Shown here: one piece after another, positions 1 through 7,877 of the stretch
Numbering within the stretch: the stretch's first letter is position 1
How the letters are laid out: each line of letters starts with the position of its first letter
Origin: Paraburkholderia diazotrophica
GTDB lineage: Bacteria > Pseudomonadota > Gammaproteobacteria > Burkholderiales > Burkholderiaceae
DNA length: 64,000 bases
Assembly (NCBI RefSeq): GCF_900108945.1
Contig: NZ_FNYE01000001.1
Location: 1 to 64,000, forward strand
Direction of reading: 5' to 3'
The notes under the pieces: model-generated
What the model was told of the DNA's origin: nothing
The model's input: the letters and a program-made list of their open reading frames with translations, nothing else
Databases searched by the model: none
Program-made: the position numbers and the translations under genes

Positions 1-1
1 A

Positions 2-117
2 TGCCTGATGACCATAGCGAGTCGGTCCCACCCCTTCCCATCCCGAACAGGACCGTGAAACGACTCCACGCCGATGATAGTGCGGATTGCCCGTGTGAAA
101 GTAGGTAATCGTCAGGC
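2..117 (+). rRNA. rrf: 5S ribosomal RNA
   Basis: The stretch reads as a complete 5S rRNA of the beta-proteobacterial type. The 5' end TGCCTGA pairs with the 3' end TCAGGC. The conserved loop CCCATCCCGAACAGG and the later GTGAAAGTAGG segment lie in the expected places. It is the last gene of an rRNA operon whose 16S and 23S lie outside the window to the left. Confidence 0.95.
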
Positions 118-132
118 TCCTCACCCCAGTCC

Positions 133-160
133 CGGCCCCGCCCCTCAAAAGGCGGGGCCG
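133..160 (+). terminator. Hairpin ending the rRNA operon
   Basis: A GC-rich hairpin lies 15 bases after the 5S gene. Its arms CGGCCCCGCC and GGCGGGGCCG (10 bp) enclose an 8-base loop. No clear T-run follows, so it may act as a processing or weak terminator structure rather than a textbook intrinsic terminator. Confidence 0.65.
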
Positions 161-584
161 TGGCCGTTTACAGCGGCGCGTTTTTACCCTGCCGCTGGCC
201 AGCGCTGCTTAAGCCGGGCTGGCAGCGGCGACACGGGTAACGAGCCGGGCTGCACGCTCAGACTGGCGCCGCCCCGATAGCGCCGGCGCCACGATCCCGG
301 CCGGGGCAGACATTTCTTCCCGGCAGACCCTCCCTCCGGTTGATAGCTCCCGTACGCGCACCGCTACGCGCTGTCCCCAGACACTGGCATCTGTTTCACC
401 GCACGTGCCATGCGTTCATGCCACGTATCAACGCAAGGCCGTCCTGCGGTCTCCCCCAGCAACGCGACATCGCGGGCAATGACCTGTGACAACCGCTACT
501 CATCGAAATCAATCATCCGCGCAAGCAATGCATTGCCGGAAGTCCATCACAAATTTCATAGATCTGGTATCCCGACTTGGTGTG
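161..584. other. Spacer between rRNA operon and IS66
   Basis: I see no convincing gene here. Open frames are short, have no ribosome binding site and resemble no family I know. The minus-strand codons at roughly 513-582 read as an ordinary protein tail (GYQIYEICDGLPAMHCL) but have no start or known relative, so they could be a relic of an older gene. Confidence 0.5.
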
Positions 585-592
585 CGATAACC
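585..592 (+). repeat. Left 8-bp target duplication of IS66
   Basis: CGATAACC directly abuts the left end of the element (GTAAGCGT). The identical octamer abuts the right end at 5593-5600. An 8-bp duplication is what IS66-family elements generate. Confidence 0.92.
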
Positions 593-676
593 GTAAGCGT
601 TGCTTCACCACCGTCTGTTCATAGGTGCGCCTGATCGGCAACCTAGTTCCCACCAGATCAAGTGGGAACCAGAACG

Positions 677-1025
677 ATGGAAACGAAGGCAGTAGGCCGA
701 CGACCGGGATCCAAGAACTACTCAAAGGCATTCCGGGCGATGGTCGTAGCGCAATCAAACGATCCGGCCCGTTCGATCGCCGACGTAGCACAGGAGCACG
801 GATTGAACGCCAACATGATCGCGCGCTGGCGTCGTGCTCATGAGCGCGCCCAATCGACTACGCAAGCTCAGCCCGCTGAGACGTTCATTCCTGTGCATGC
901 CTGTGCCGGCGCAACTGACGTCGAGTATCGTCGTCGAGTGCGGCGCCGTGCGAGTCCGCTTCGATGGACCACTTGATCTGAGTGCGCTTCGGACGGTACT
1001 GGCAACGTTGCGGTCGTCGTCGTGA
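677..1025 (+). pseudogene. tnpA: IS66 TnpA (Orf1), frameshifted
   Basis: The N-terminal part, starting at the ATG at 677, has the helix-turn-helix typical of IS66 TnpA (core SIADVAQEHGLNANMIARWR). After the FIPV segment, near 885-925, the reading jumps by one base. The family's C-terminal signature ([20 protein letters not shown]) continues in another frame to the TGA at 1025. That TGA overlaps the GTG start of tnpB (GTGA), as is normal for translational coupling in IS66. There is no slippery heptamer at the shift and the family does not normally frameshift here. I therefore read it as a mutation, though a sequencing error cannot be excluded. Confidence 0.82.
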
Positions 1026-1219
1026 TTGGCCTGCCGTCAGGGACGCGCGTGTGGCTGGCTGCCGGTGTGACCGACATGCGGGCCGGATTCAACAGCCTCG
1101 CCGCCAAGGTGCAGACCGTGCTGGAAAGGGATCCTTTCTGCGGGCACGTCTTCGTGTTTCGTGGCAAACGCGGCGACCTGCTCAAGATGCTGTGGTGGAG
1201 TGGCGATGGGATGTGCCTG
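1022..1219 (+). pseudogene. tnpB: IS66 TnpB (Orf2), 5' part
   Basis: This is the start of TnpB from GTG 1022, with family landmarks [18 protein letters not shown] and [16 protein letters not shown]. Normal TnpB is about 115 residues and continues with YKRLE.GRFVWP. Here homology stops after about 66 residues and the frame ends a few codons later at 1231. The missing half reappears about 2.56 kb downstream (3777-3929), which shows the gene was split by an insertion. Confidence 0.9.
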
Positions 1220-1273
1220 CTGATGAACTAGCTGGATTCATACTGCAACTCCTATTCGCGGCATCAGAGGGTT

Positions 1274-3354
1274 TTAGATGCGACGCTCGCTGTGCGCCGC
1301 TTTCGCACGGTCAGTGAGTCGATCCCATCGGCTGCTGTGCTTTATTGGCGGGTGGGAATCCGGGACTTCATAGAGAAACGCATAATCGTTATAGGCGTGT
1401 CGTTTGACGAGGCCGTGTTCGACCCACCAGGTGAGTGTTGCTTCGTGGATGTCGAGTCGAGCTGCAGCCTCCAGTTTTGTGAGCATGCCGCGGTCTCGCA
1501 GTCTGTCGCGGCGGGACCGGAGTCCGTTTCGCTGTGCGATGTATGAGACGCGCAGCGCGGTAAACCGAATGTTGCTTTTGCCTGGACGGACACAACCGCC
1601 GGGGCGGATACCCCGATCATTGAGGAGCTGGGCAATCTGAGAGCACGTATGGTCATCGAGAAGCTTGTCGATGAGCTCGAGGACCTCTGGCTGGGTTTTG
1701 ACCTGTTGTGCAGATGTTTTGGGATTCTGCGCCGTGAGCGTTTCAATCTTGCCGGCCTTGAAGCGAACGTGAATCTTTGTTGTCCCTTCGTCTGCAAGTT
1801 TGACCAGTGTGACGTCCTCGACGATATAGGCTAGCAGCCGCTTTCGCTCTCGATTCGCCAGCGGCTGGATCACGCCAAAGTGCTTTGAAGTCCGCTGTCA
1901 TTGCGATGAGCCGGTCGCGCATCGCATCGTCGAGTATGAGACGCTCCTGCTGCTGGCTACGCTCCCTTTGTTCTCTCGCGTCGGCCAATATGCGCAGTTT
2001 GTCGTTCCATTCTTGCTCGAGTGTGTCGGCGACCAGTCGGTTACTTGGGTCGACCAGCATGAAGCGCCGTTGCGCAAGATCTGCATCGAACCGGGCGCGT
2101 TCGATGGCGCGCAGGCGTAATCGGTCGGCTTCATCGTGACGCGTTTCGATTTCCCTGCGTATCTCCCATGCCAACTCAACGGCAGCCGGAGTCATCGACG
2201 CGACGATCAATGCGCCAACCGCTTCATCAATCGGCGCTCCGGCAATTGACTGGCAGCAAGGTTCTCCACGAGCGCCGTGTGCTCGATCGCAGACATACCA
2301 GGCTTCCTGTCGTCCGCGTAGCGTACCGGAGCCGGAGATACCGACCACAACGACCGCAGATGGCGCGTCCCTGCAGTAGAGCAGCCCCCTCGCGAGGTGG
2401 CGATGATCGCGCGACTTTATACCCGCGACCATTCGTCTCCAGAACAGCAAGGTTCTGCTGATACTGCTCCCAGGTAATGTATCCAGGATGGGCGTCCGGA
2501 ATGCAAGCAAGCCAGTCATTGCGATCACGCTTTCTCGGCACTTTCCGCCCGTCTGCGAGTTTGCGATAGTGCCTCCGGCCGTAGGCGTAAGCGCCTGCGT
2601 AGCGCGGATTGTTTAACATGCGAAGTGCCGTCGACGCGGTGAGGTGCTGGAAGACCAGGAACTTCGCGTTGCGCATACGGGATGGAAACAGGAGGCCTTC
2701 TTTCTTGAAGACCTTGACTGTCTGGCTGGCAGAGCCGACTCGCAAAAACGTTTCAAAGAAGTATGTGATGGTCTCTCTGACCTGGGAGTCTGGGTCAAGC
2801 ACTACGTTGCCAAGGTCGTCATATACGAAGCCGGTCGGTAGCACGCACCGATACTCGCCTCGATTCACCTTGTTCAGAATGCCGCCTCGTAGGCGCGCTT
2901 TGAGAACATGAAGCTCCGCTTCACTCATTGTTCCTTTGAGCCCAAGCAGGAGCCGATCATTGAAGCTTGCTGGATCGTATATCCCGTCTTCGTCGAGAAT
3001 CAGCGTATCAGCGAGCGCGCAGATTTCCAGAAGCCGATGCCAGTCAGCATTGTTTCGGGCCAGGCGCGACACCTCCAGGCCCATGACGATGCCTGCGCGG
3101 CCCATGCCCACGTCAGTGACCAGTCGTTGAAACCCCTCCCGCCAGGACGCCGATGCTCCAGACTCCCCTTGGTCGCTATCGATAGTGACGATCTGCTCGT
3201 CACGCCAGCCGAGCGCCGTCGCGCGTCCACGCAGGGCATATTGTCGCTTTGTGCTCTCGACGTTCTCGAGGACTTGCCGCATCGACGACTGCCGGACGTA
3301 GAGGTAAGCGCTCCGTTCGAGGTGGTGAGGCTGAACTTTAAGGGACGCGTTCAC
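1274..3354 (-). pseudogene. Large serine recombinase, two frameshifts
   Basis: Read across three frames this is a protein of about 693 residues starting at GTG 3354. The N-terminus has the resolvase/invertase catalytic motif (AYLYVRQSS, nucleophile Ser23) and the SRLARNNADWHRLLE segment. A recombinase domain follows (LNNPRYAGAYAYGR), then a zinc ribbon (CGRCGRYLRLRYA, then WYVCDR and EPCCQ). A charged coiled region comes next (RAIERARFDADLAQRR), and the C-terminus carries a second helix-turn-helix-like segment (LTKLEAAARLDIHEATLTWW). The frame breaks near 2310-2320, within the zinc ribbon, and near 1860-1870 (ALWRDPA to LANRERKRLL). Both breaks are small indels with conserved protein on each side. 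The family normally catalyses site-specific integration or excision, and this copy should be inactive. Confidence 0.87.
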
Positions 3355-3597
3355 GGTGTTCTCCGCTCATTGACCGTCACAGCCATGCCTGCGAGTACGT
3401 AGATAAAGCCTTGACGCTCGATGGGCTGAGCGTTCGACGACTTTACATGTGCGGCAAAAATCCCTTTACGGTCAAGTACCGCTCCCGGCACGCCTGTACG
3501 AAAGGCGTCTCACGAGTAGCGCAAGCTCCATCAAGTCGTTGACCGTGAACAACGCGCGCTCTCGTCCCATAGAGATCTCGGGATCAGGTTCGCTCAT
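3351..3597 (-). pseudogene. Small accessory gene upstream of the recombinase, frameshifted
   Basis: A frame opens at ATG 3597 (MSEPDPEISMGRERALFT...) and runs about 35 codons. After a one-base shift near 3485-3500 it continues as PGAVLDRKGIFAAH...ERQGFIYVLAGMAVTV and stops at 3351. Its TGA overlaps the GTG of the recombinase (GTGA), which indicates a two-gene operon with coupled translation. The 247-bp length is not a multiple of three, consistent with one indel. I do not recognise the protein (about 82 residues if repaired). Its place suggests a recombination accessory factor, which is inference. Confidence 0.5.
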
Positions 3598-3776
3598 ATC
3601 GGTCCACTTCGGAGGAACGGAGCAATAACTCTTGTCGTCGATGCGCAGAAGGAGACGTCGGCCAGACCGGTTATAGCGTTCTCCAACACAAAGAAGTTGC
3701 TGTCCGCTGAACGGGTGGAACGGGTGAGTGATGCGGACAAGATGTTCTGTGGCAGCCCCAGAGCCTGCATTTCGCG

Positions 3777-3929
3777 GTATGTTACAAGCGGCTCGAGAAG
3801 GGGCGCTTCGTATGGCCTCAAGCCGACGCTGGTGTTATTTGCCTGAGCCCGGCGCAATTATCCATGCTGCTGGAAGGCATCGACTGGCGGCAACCAACGA
3901 GAACAGCGCGACCGACCTCAGCGTTGTAA
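3777..3929 (+). pseudogene. tnpB: IS66 TnpB (Orf2), 3' part
   Basis: This is the C-terminal half of TnpB: CYKRLEKGRFVWPQADAGV followed by [18 protein letters not shown], with a TAA at 3927-3929. It matches the family's conserved tail and has no start of its own. With the fragment at 1022-1219 it rebuilds a normal TnpB of about 117 residues. Confidence 0.9.
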
Positions 3930-4005
3930 ACGTCGTTGCCGGCGCGTAAACTGCCTGCATGACGCGCGCGAACCCCTTCCCGACGATGTCGAAACGCTGA
4001 AGGCC

Positions 4006-5550
4006 ATGCTGTTCAGCCAGGAGGCGGCGCTTCGCGAGCGCGACGCTCAGGTGCTCAAACTGCAAGAAACGGTCGACTCGCAACAAGCCGCCTTGGCTTC
4101 GCGCGCAGCCGAAGTCGAACACCTGAAGCTGCTCATTGCCAAGCTGCGCCGTATGCAGTTCGGTCGCAAGTCGGAGAAGCTGGACCGTCAGATCGAGCAA
4201 CTCGAACTGCGTCTCGAAGAGCTTGAGGCCGACGAAGGCGCGACGCCGCTCGAAATCCCGAAGACGCCGCGCGCGGCCGTGGAACAGGCACCGCACAAGC
4301 CACTGCCCGATCATCTGCCGCGAGAGATCCAGACGCACCTGCCCGAATCCGCCGGGAAGTGCACGCAGTGCGGTGGCCTGATGAAGTCGCTGGGCGAAGA
4401 CGTCGCCGAACAGCTTGAGTACGTACCGGCCAGCTTCCGGGTCATCCGTCATGTGCGCCCGAAGTTTGCCTACGTGTGTTGCGACCACATCTCCCAGGCG
4501 CCTGCACCGAGCCGCCCCATCGAACGCGGACTCGCCGGCGCAGGGCTGCTGGCGCACGTGCTGGTCTCGAAGTTCGCAGACCACATACCGCTTTACCGGC
4601 AGTCAGTCATGTACGCGCGAGAAGGCGTCGAGCTTGATCGTTCGCTGCTTGCGAAGTGGGTCGGTCACGCGGCGACGCTGCTGCAGCCGCTCGTTGAAAC
4701 ACTGCGTCGTCACGTGATGTCGGCGACGAAACTGCACGCCGACGACACACCGGTTCCAGTGCTTGCTCCGGGCAACGGCAAGACGAAGACGGGTCGCTTG
4801 TGGGTGTACGTGCGCGATGATCGCGCATCGGCCGACATCACACCGCCGGCGGTGTGGTTCGCCTATACGCCGGATCGCAAGGGTATCCACCCGCAGCAGC
4901 ACCTCGGGTCGTTCAGCGGTACGCTGCAAGCCGATGCATACGGTGGCTACCAGGCCATCTATGAAACCGGGCGTGTCACGGAGGCAGCTTGCTGGGCGCA
5001 CGCTCGACGCCAGTTCTATGAATTGCACGCAGCGCGCCCCAATGCGTTGAACACCGAGGCGCTTGAGCGTATCGGCGCGCTATACCGGATTGAGGAAACG
5101 ATCAGGGGCAAACCGCCCGACGAGCGCCACGCCTATCGCCAGCAGCACGCAAGGCCGTTACTTGACCGATTCCATGCGTGGCTCACGACGACACTCGAAA
5201 CGCTCTCGCGCAAATCCGACACGAGTCGGGCGATCCTCTATGCGTTGAACCGGTGGGAAGCGCTCACACGCTACTGCGATGATGGCCAGCTCGAAATCGA
5301 TAACCTGCCAGTCGAGCGCGCGCTACGCGGGATGGCCATCGGTCGACGCAACTATCTGTTCGCTGGAGCAGACTCTGGTGGCGAACGTGCCGCCGCAATT
5401 TACAGTCTGGTTGGCACCGCGAAACTCAATGGCATCGATCCTGAGGCGTATCTGCGCTACGTGCTCGCACGCATCGCCGACCATGCGATCAACCGCATCG
5501 ACGAACTCGTACCGTGGGTCGTTGCCGCTCAACTCCGCACCGCAGTCTGA
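4006..5550 (+). CDS. tnpC: IS66 transposase TnpC (DDE)
   Basis: This 514-residue protein is full length for an IS66 TnpC. It has an N-terminal coiled coil (residues about 5-90, rich in E/L/Q with the [20 protein letters not shown] signature) and a zinc-finger region ([14 protein letters not shown]). The DDE catalytic core is also visible: [10 protein letters not shown] for the first Asp, [14 protein letters not shown] for the second, and the Glu in [20 protein letters not shown] took the ATG at 4006. The frame is open further upstream and a non-ATG start near 3955 is possible. It is the only intact gene of the element, so it could act in trans on other IS66 copies if the partner proteins come from elsewhere. 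Confidence 0.93.
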   Translation: MLFSQEAALRERDAQVLKLQETVDSQQAALASRAAEVEHLKLLIAKLRRMQFGRKSEKLDRQIEQLELRLEELEADEGATPLEIPKTPRAAVEQAPHKPLPDHLPREIQTHLPESAGKCTQCGGLMKSLGEDVAEQLEYVPASFRVIRHVRPKFAYVCCDHISQAPAPSRPIERGLAGAGLLAHVLVSKFADHIPLYRQSVMYAREGVELDRSLLAKWVGHAATLLQPLVETLRRHVMSATKLHADDTPVPVLAPGNGKTKTGRLWVYVRDDRASADITPPAVWFAYTPDRKGIHPQQHLGSFSGTLQADAYGGYQAIYETGRVTEAACWAHARRQFYELHAARPNALNTEALERIGALYRIEETIRGKPPDERHAYRQQHARPLLDRFHAWLTTTLETLSRKSDTSRAILYALNRWEALTRYCDDGQLEIDNLPVERALRGMAIGRRNYLFAGADSGGERAAAIYSLVGTAKLNGIDPEAYLRYVLARIADHAINRIDELVPWVVAAQLRTAV

Positions 5551-5592
5551 AATCACGATTTCCAGTCAAGAGGTCGCTGGTGACACGCTTAC

Positions 5593-5600
5593 CGATAACC
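5593..5600 (+). repeat. Right 8-bp target duplication of IS66
   Basis: CGATAACC directly follows the terminal ACGCTTAC of the element and is identical to 585-592. Removing the element and one copy gives a 19-bp perfect palindrome, TGCGATAACCGTTATCGCA, at the original target. Confidence 0.92.
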
Positions 5601-5732
5601 GTTATCGCAGCGCTTTAAAGCTTCAAAAGAATTTAAAGATACAAAACACTCCTAATAGGCCTGATGTTTAATTCATAAGAAAAATAGCCTCAAAAAGGGC
5701 GCGATTCATCTCGCAATTTTCCGTGTAGGATA
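5601..5732. other. AT-rich spacer upstream of imuA
   Basis: This segment is much more AT-rich than its surroundings, especially 5610-5700. It holds no gene and no hairpin of note beyond the half-palindrome next to the IS66 end. It probably contains the upstream part of the imuA promoter. Confidence 0.45.
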
Positions 5733-5748
5733 CTGTACAAATATACAG
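5733..5748 (+). promoter_or_regulatory. LexA box (SOS operator) of imuABC
   Basis: The site is CTGT-ACAAATAT-ACAG, a perfect match to the CTGT-N8-ACAG consensus for LexA in gamma- and beta-proteobacteria. It lies 17 bp before the imuA start and is nested in a longer inverted repeat (GTAGGA at 5726-5731, TCCTAC at 5755-5760). LexA bound here would block transcription of the mutasome genes until DNA damage. Confidence 0.92.
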
Positions 5749-5764
5749 GTATTTTCCTACATCG

Positions 5765-6472
5765 ATGTCAGCCGCCGCTACCCGTGCCGAAGAGATTCAT
5801 CCGTCGCTATGGCGAGCCTCACAGCTCGCGCGCGGCGGACGGCGCACGCTCGACACCGGCTATCCCGCGCTATCCACTGAGTTGCCCGGCAGTGGCTGGC
5901 CCATCGGCGCGCTTGTCGATTTGCTGGTCCAGGTGCCGGGCGTCGGCGAGCTGCGGCTGTTGCGGCCGGCATTGAGTTCACTGGGCGATCGGCCGGTTGC
6001 TCTCGTTCAGCCGCCGCATATTCCTGACGGCCTGGGCCTCAATTACATCGGGCTCTCGCTCGACAAGCTGCTGCAAATCAAAGCCCCCAAAAGCGTCGAT
6101 GCCTTCTGGTCCGCCGAACAGATCCTGCGTGCCGGCAGTTGCGGCGCGCTGATCCTGTGGGCACAGCATGCGCAGGCGTCGTCGCTGCGGCGTCTCCATC
6201 TGGCCGCGCAGTCGTCGGAGACGCTCTTCATCATGGTCCGGCCGCTCGCCTCGGCTCAGGACTCATCCCCGGCGCTCTTGCGGCTCGCGTTACGCCCCTC
6301 GGCCGACGGTCTGATGGTCGACATCGTGAAACGACGAGGCCCAACACGCGCGGAACCTCTGTCGATCCCTCTTCAACCCACTCCTGTTCTGTTTTCTCGC
6401 CATGCGCGTCTTTCTCGCCGTCCATCTGCCGAAGTTGCCGCTCGAAGTCTTTCGACCGAGGTGGTCGCCTGA
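5765..6472 (+). CDS. imuA: ImuA, RecA-like mutasome protein
   Basis: This 235-residue protein resembles ImuA (the SulA/RecA-like 'translesion DNA synthesis-associated protein'). It has the opening PSLWRASQLARG, the GWPIGALVDLLV segment and a core like a degenerate RecA fold (LRLLRPALSSLG, VALVQPPHIPDG). It is the first gene of a LexA-controlled operon with imuB and dnaE2 and overlaps imuB by 71 bp, so translation is probably coupled. In other bacteria ImuA, ImuB and DnaE2 together carry out damage-induced mutagenic translesion synthesis. The ATG at 5765 is the first possible start after the operator. No strong ribosome binding site is visible. Confidence 0.9.
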   Translation: MSAAATRAEEIHPSLWRASQLARGGRRTLDTGYPALSTELPGSGWPIGALVDLLVQVPGVGELRLLRPALSSLGDRPVALVQPPHIPDGLGLNYIGLSLDKLLQIKAPKSVDAFWSAEQILRAGSCGALILWAQHAQASSLRRLHLAAQSSETLFIMVRPLASAQDSSPALLRLALRPSADGLMVDIVKRRGPTRAEPLSIPLQPTPVLFSRHARLSRRPSAEVAARSLSTEVVA

Positions 6473-7871
6473 GCCGGTGCACGGCAGCGCGGTGCTGGAG
6501 AAGGACAAGGTCGCGATTGCCGACAGCGCGGCCCGCGCAGCCGGCGTGCGACTGGGCATGAAGCGCGGTGGTGTGCTGACGTTGTCGCCGGAAACAGCTC
6601 TGTACGAGCGCGACATCGCACGTGAAAACGCGGCGCAGCGCGAAGTCGGCGTGGCGCTGATGAAATTTTCACCCGATGTCGCGTTGCTCGACGAAGCGAC
6701 GGTGCTCGTCGAAGTCGGCGCGAGCTTGCGGCTTTTCGGCGGGCTGTTGTCGCTATGCCGGCAGGCGAAGGCGGTTCTCGACGCGCTCGGTCTGACGGCG
6801 CGCATCAGCGCCGCGCCGACGGGGCAGGGCGCATGGCTTCTGGCGAAACACGGCAACCGGCGCGTGCTGCAGCTCGCATCGCTCGAGCGCGTGCTCGAGC
6901 CGCTGCCGATGCTCGCCGTGCCGGAGATCCGTCCGTTTGCCGACTGGTTCGGCGGCTTGGGCTGCGAATCGATTTCCGATGTGCGCCGTCTGCCGCGCGC
7001 AGGTCTGCAGCGGCGCTGCGGCGAGCATCTGCTGGATTCGCTCGACCGCGCGTTCGGCACCGCGCCGGAACTGTTCGACTGGCTCGAGCTGCCGCCCACG
7101 TTCAGCGCGCGCCTCGAATTGCCCGATCGTCTGGAGCATGCGGATGGCGCCGTGTTCGCCGCGCATCGTCTGATCGTGCAGCTGTGCGGCTGGCTGTGCG
7201 CGAAGCAACTGGCCGTGACGGCGATTACGCTATCGTTCGAGCACGAGCGCGGCCGTGAAGCCATCGCGCCGACGTCGATCGACATCGCACTGGGCGAAGC
7301 CGCATGGCGCGAAGACCACCTGCTGCGCCTCGTGAAGGAGCGGCTGCATCGTCTCACATTGGAGGCACCGGCTATCGCGGTGCGGCTCGATGCATCGAAG
7401 GTCGATGCGGCCGCGCCCGCCACCGATCAGCTCTTTCCCGAGCCGGGTGGCTCGCCGGCGGATCACGCGCGGCTGATCGAGCTGCTGATTGCGCGACTCG
7501 GCGACGAAAACGTGTTGCGTCCCGCGCCGACGGCCGACTACCGGCCGGAGATCGCGAACCGCTGGGTGCCCGTGAACCACGCGGAAAAAAAGATGCAGTT
7601 GCCGAAGAGCCTGCCTCGTCCGACGTGGATGCTGGCGACGCCCATGCGTCTGCTGATGCGTCAGCACCGGCCGTTTTACGGCTCGCCGCTGAAGATAGTG
7701 TCGCCGGGCGAGCGGATCGAAGCGGGCTGGTTCGACGGCGCACTCGTCACGCGCGATTACTTCGTCATGCAAGGCGAAGACCGCAGTTGCTATTGGGTTT
7801 ATCGCGAGCGCATCAGCAGCCGCGATGCCGAAGAGGAGCCGCGCTGGTTCCTGCACGGCCTGTTCGGGTGA
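6402..7871 (+). CDS. imuB: ImuB, inactive Y-family polymerase scaffold
   Basis: This 489-residue protein of the DinB/UmuC fold starts MRVFLAVHLPKLPLEVF. Active Y-family enzymes have an Asp in this first strand. Here the equivalent position has none, in line with ImuB being a non-catalytic platform that bridges ImuA, DnaE2 and the beta clamp. Palm (LLDEATVLVEVGASLRLFGG), thumb and little-finger-like regions follow in order. The C-terminal part ends with a RYFVMQGEDRSCYWVYRE-like module typical of the family. The gene overlaps imuA at its start and is followed by dnaE2 after 6 bp. Confidence 0.92.
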   Translation: MRVFLAVHLPKLPLEVFRPRWSPEPVHGSAVLEKDKVAIADSAARAAGVRLGMKRGGVLTLSPETALYERDIARENAAQREVGVALMKFSPDVALLDEATVLVEVGASLRLFGGLLSLCRQAKAVLDALGLTARISAAPTGQGAWLLAKHGNRRVLQLASLERVLEPLPMLAVPEIRPFADWFGGLGCESISDVRRLPRAGLQRRCGEHLLDSLDRAFGTAPELFDWLELPPTFSARLELPDRLEHADGAVFAAHRLIVQLCGWLCAKQLAVTAITLSFEHERGREAIAPTSIDIALGEAAWREDHLLRLVKERLHRLTLEAPAIAVRLDASKVDAAAPATDQLFPEPGGSPADHARLIELLIARLGDENVLRPAPTADYRPEIANRWVPVNHAEKKMQLPKSLPRPTWMLATPMRLLMRQHRPFYGSPLKIVSPGERIEAGWFDGALVTRDYFVMQGEDRSCYWVYRERISSRDAEEEPRWFLHGLFG

Positions 7872-7877
7872 CGCGCG

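Larger units (their letters stand above)
1220..3776 (-). mobile_element. Serine-recombinase element nested inside IS66 tnpB
   Basis: About 2.55 kb of unrelated DNA separates the two halves of tnpB. Its recognisable content is a broken large serine recombinase and a small overlapping gene, both on the minus strand. Joining CCTG at about 1219 with TGTTACAAG at about 3777 restores an in-frame tnpB (DGMCL-CYKRLEKGRFVWP), so the junctions are known to within a few bases. I found no long terminal inverted repeats or obvious target duplication, which fits serine-recombinase integration. Its gene set of recombinase plus one accessory frame would make it a very small integrative element. Several frameshifts suggest it is dead. 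Confidence 0.75.
593..5592 (+). mobile_element. IS66-family element, 5.0 kb, interrupted by an inner insertion
   Basis: The element begins GTAAGCGT and ends ACGCTTAC, an exact 8-bp terminal inverted repeat followed by weaker inner similarity. It is flanked by the duplicated octamer CGATAACC. It has the standard tnpA-tnpB-tnpC order on the plus strand. Its 5000 bp is about twice the normal IS66 size. Subtracting the inner insertion in tnpB (about 1.22-3.78 kb) leaves about 2.44 kb, a normal length. Because tnpA is frameshifted and tnpB is split, the copy is probably unable to move by itself. For IS679, a family member, all three genes were reported as required. The exact duplication suggests the outer insertion has not been rearranged since. 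Confidence 0.93.

Noticed and set aside
677..1025. Programmed frameshift in IS66 tnpA
   Set aside because: There is no slippery heptamer or stimulatory stem at the shift, and IS66 tnpA is not known to need one. An indel is simpler.
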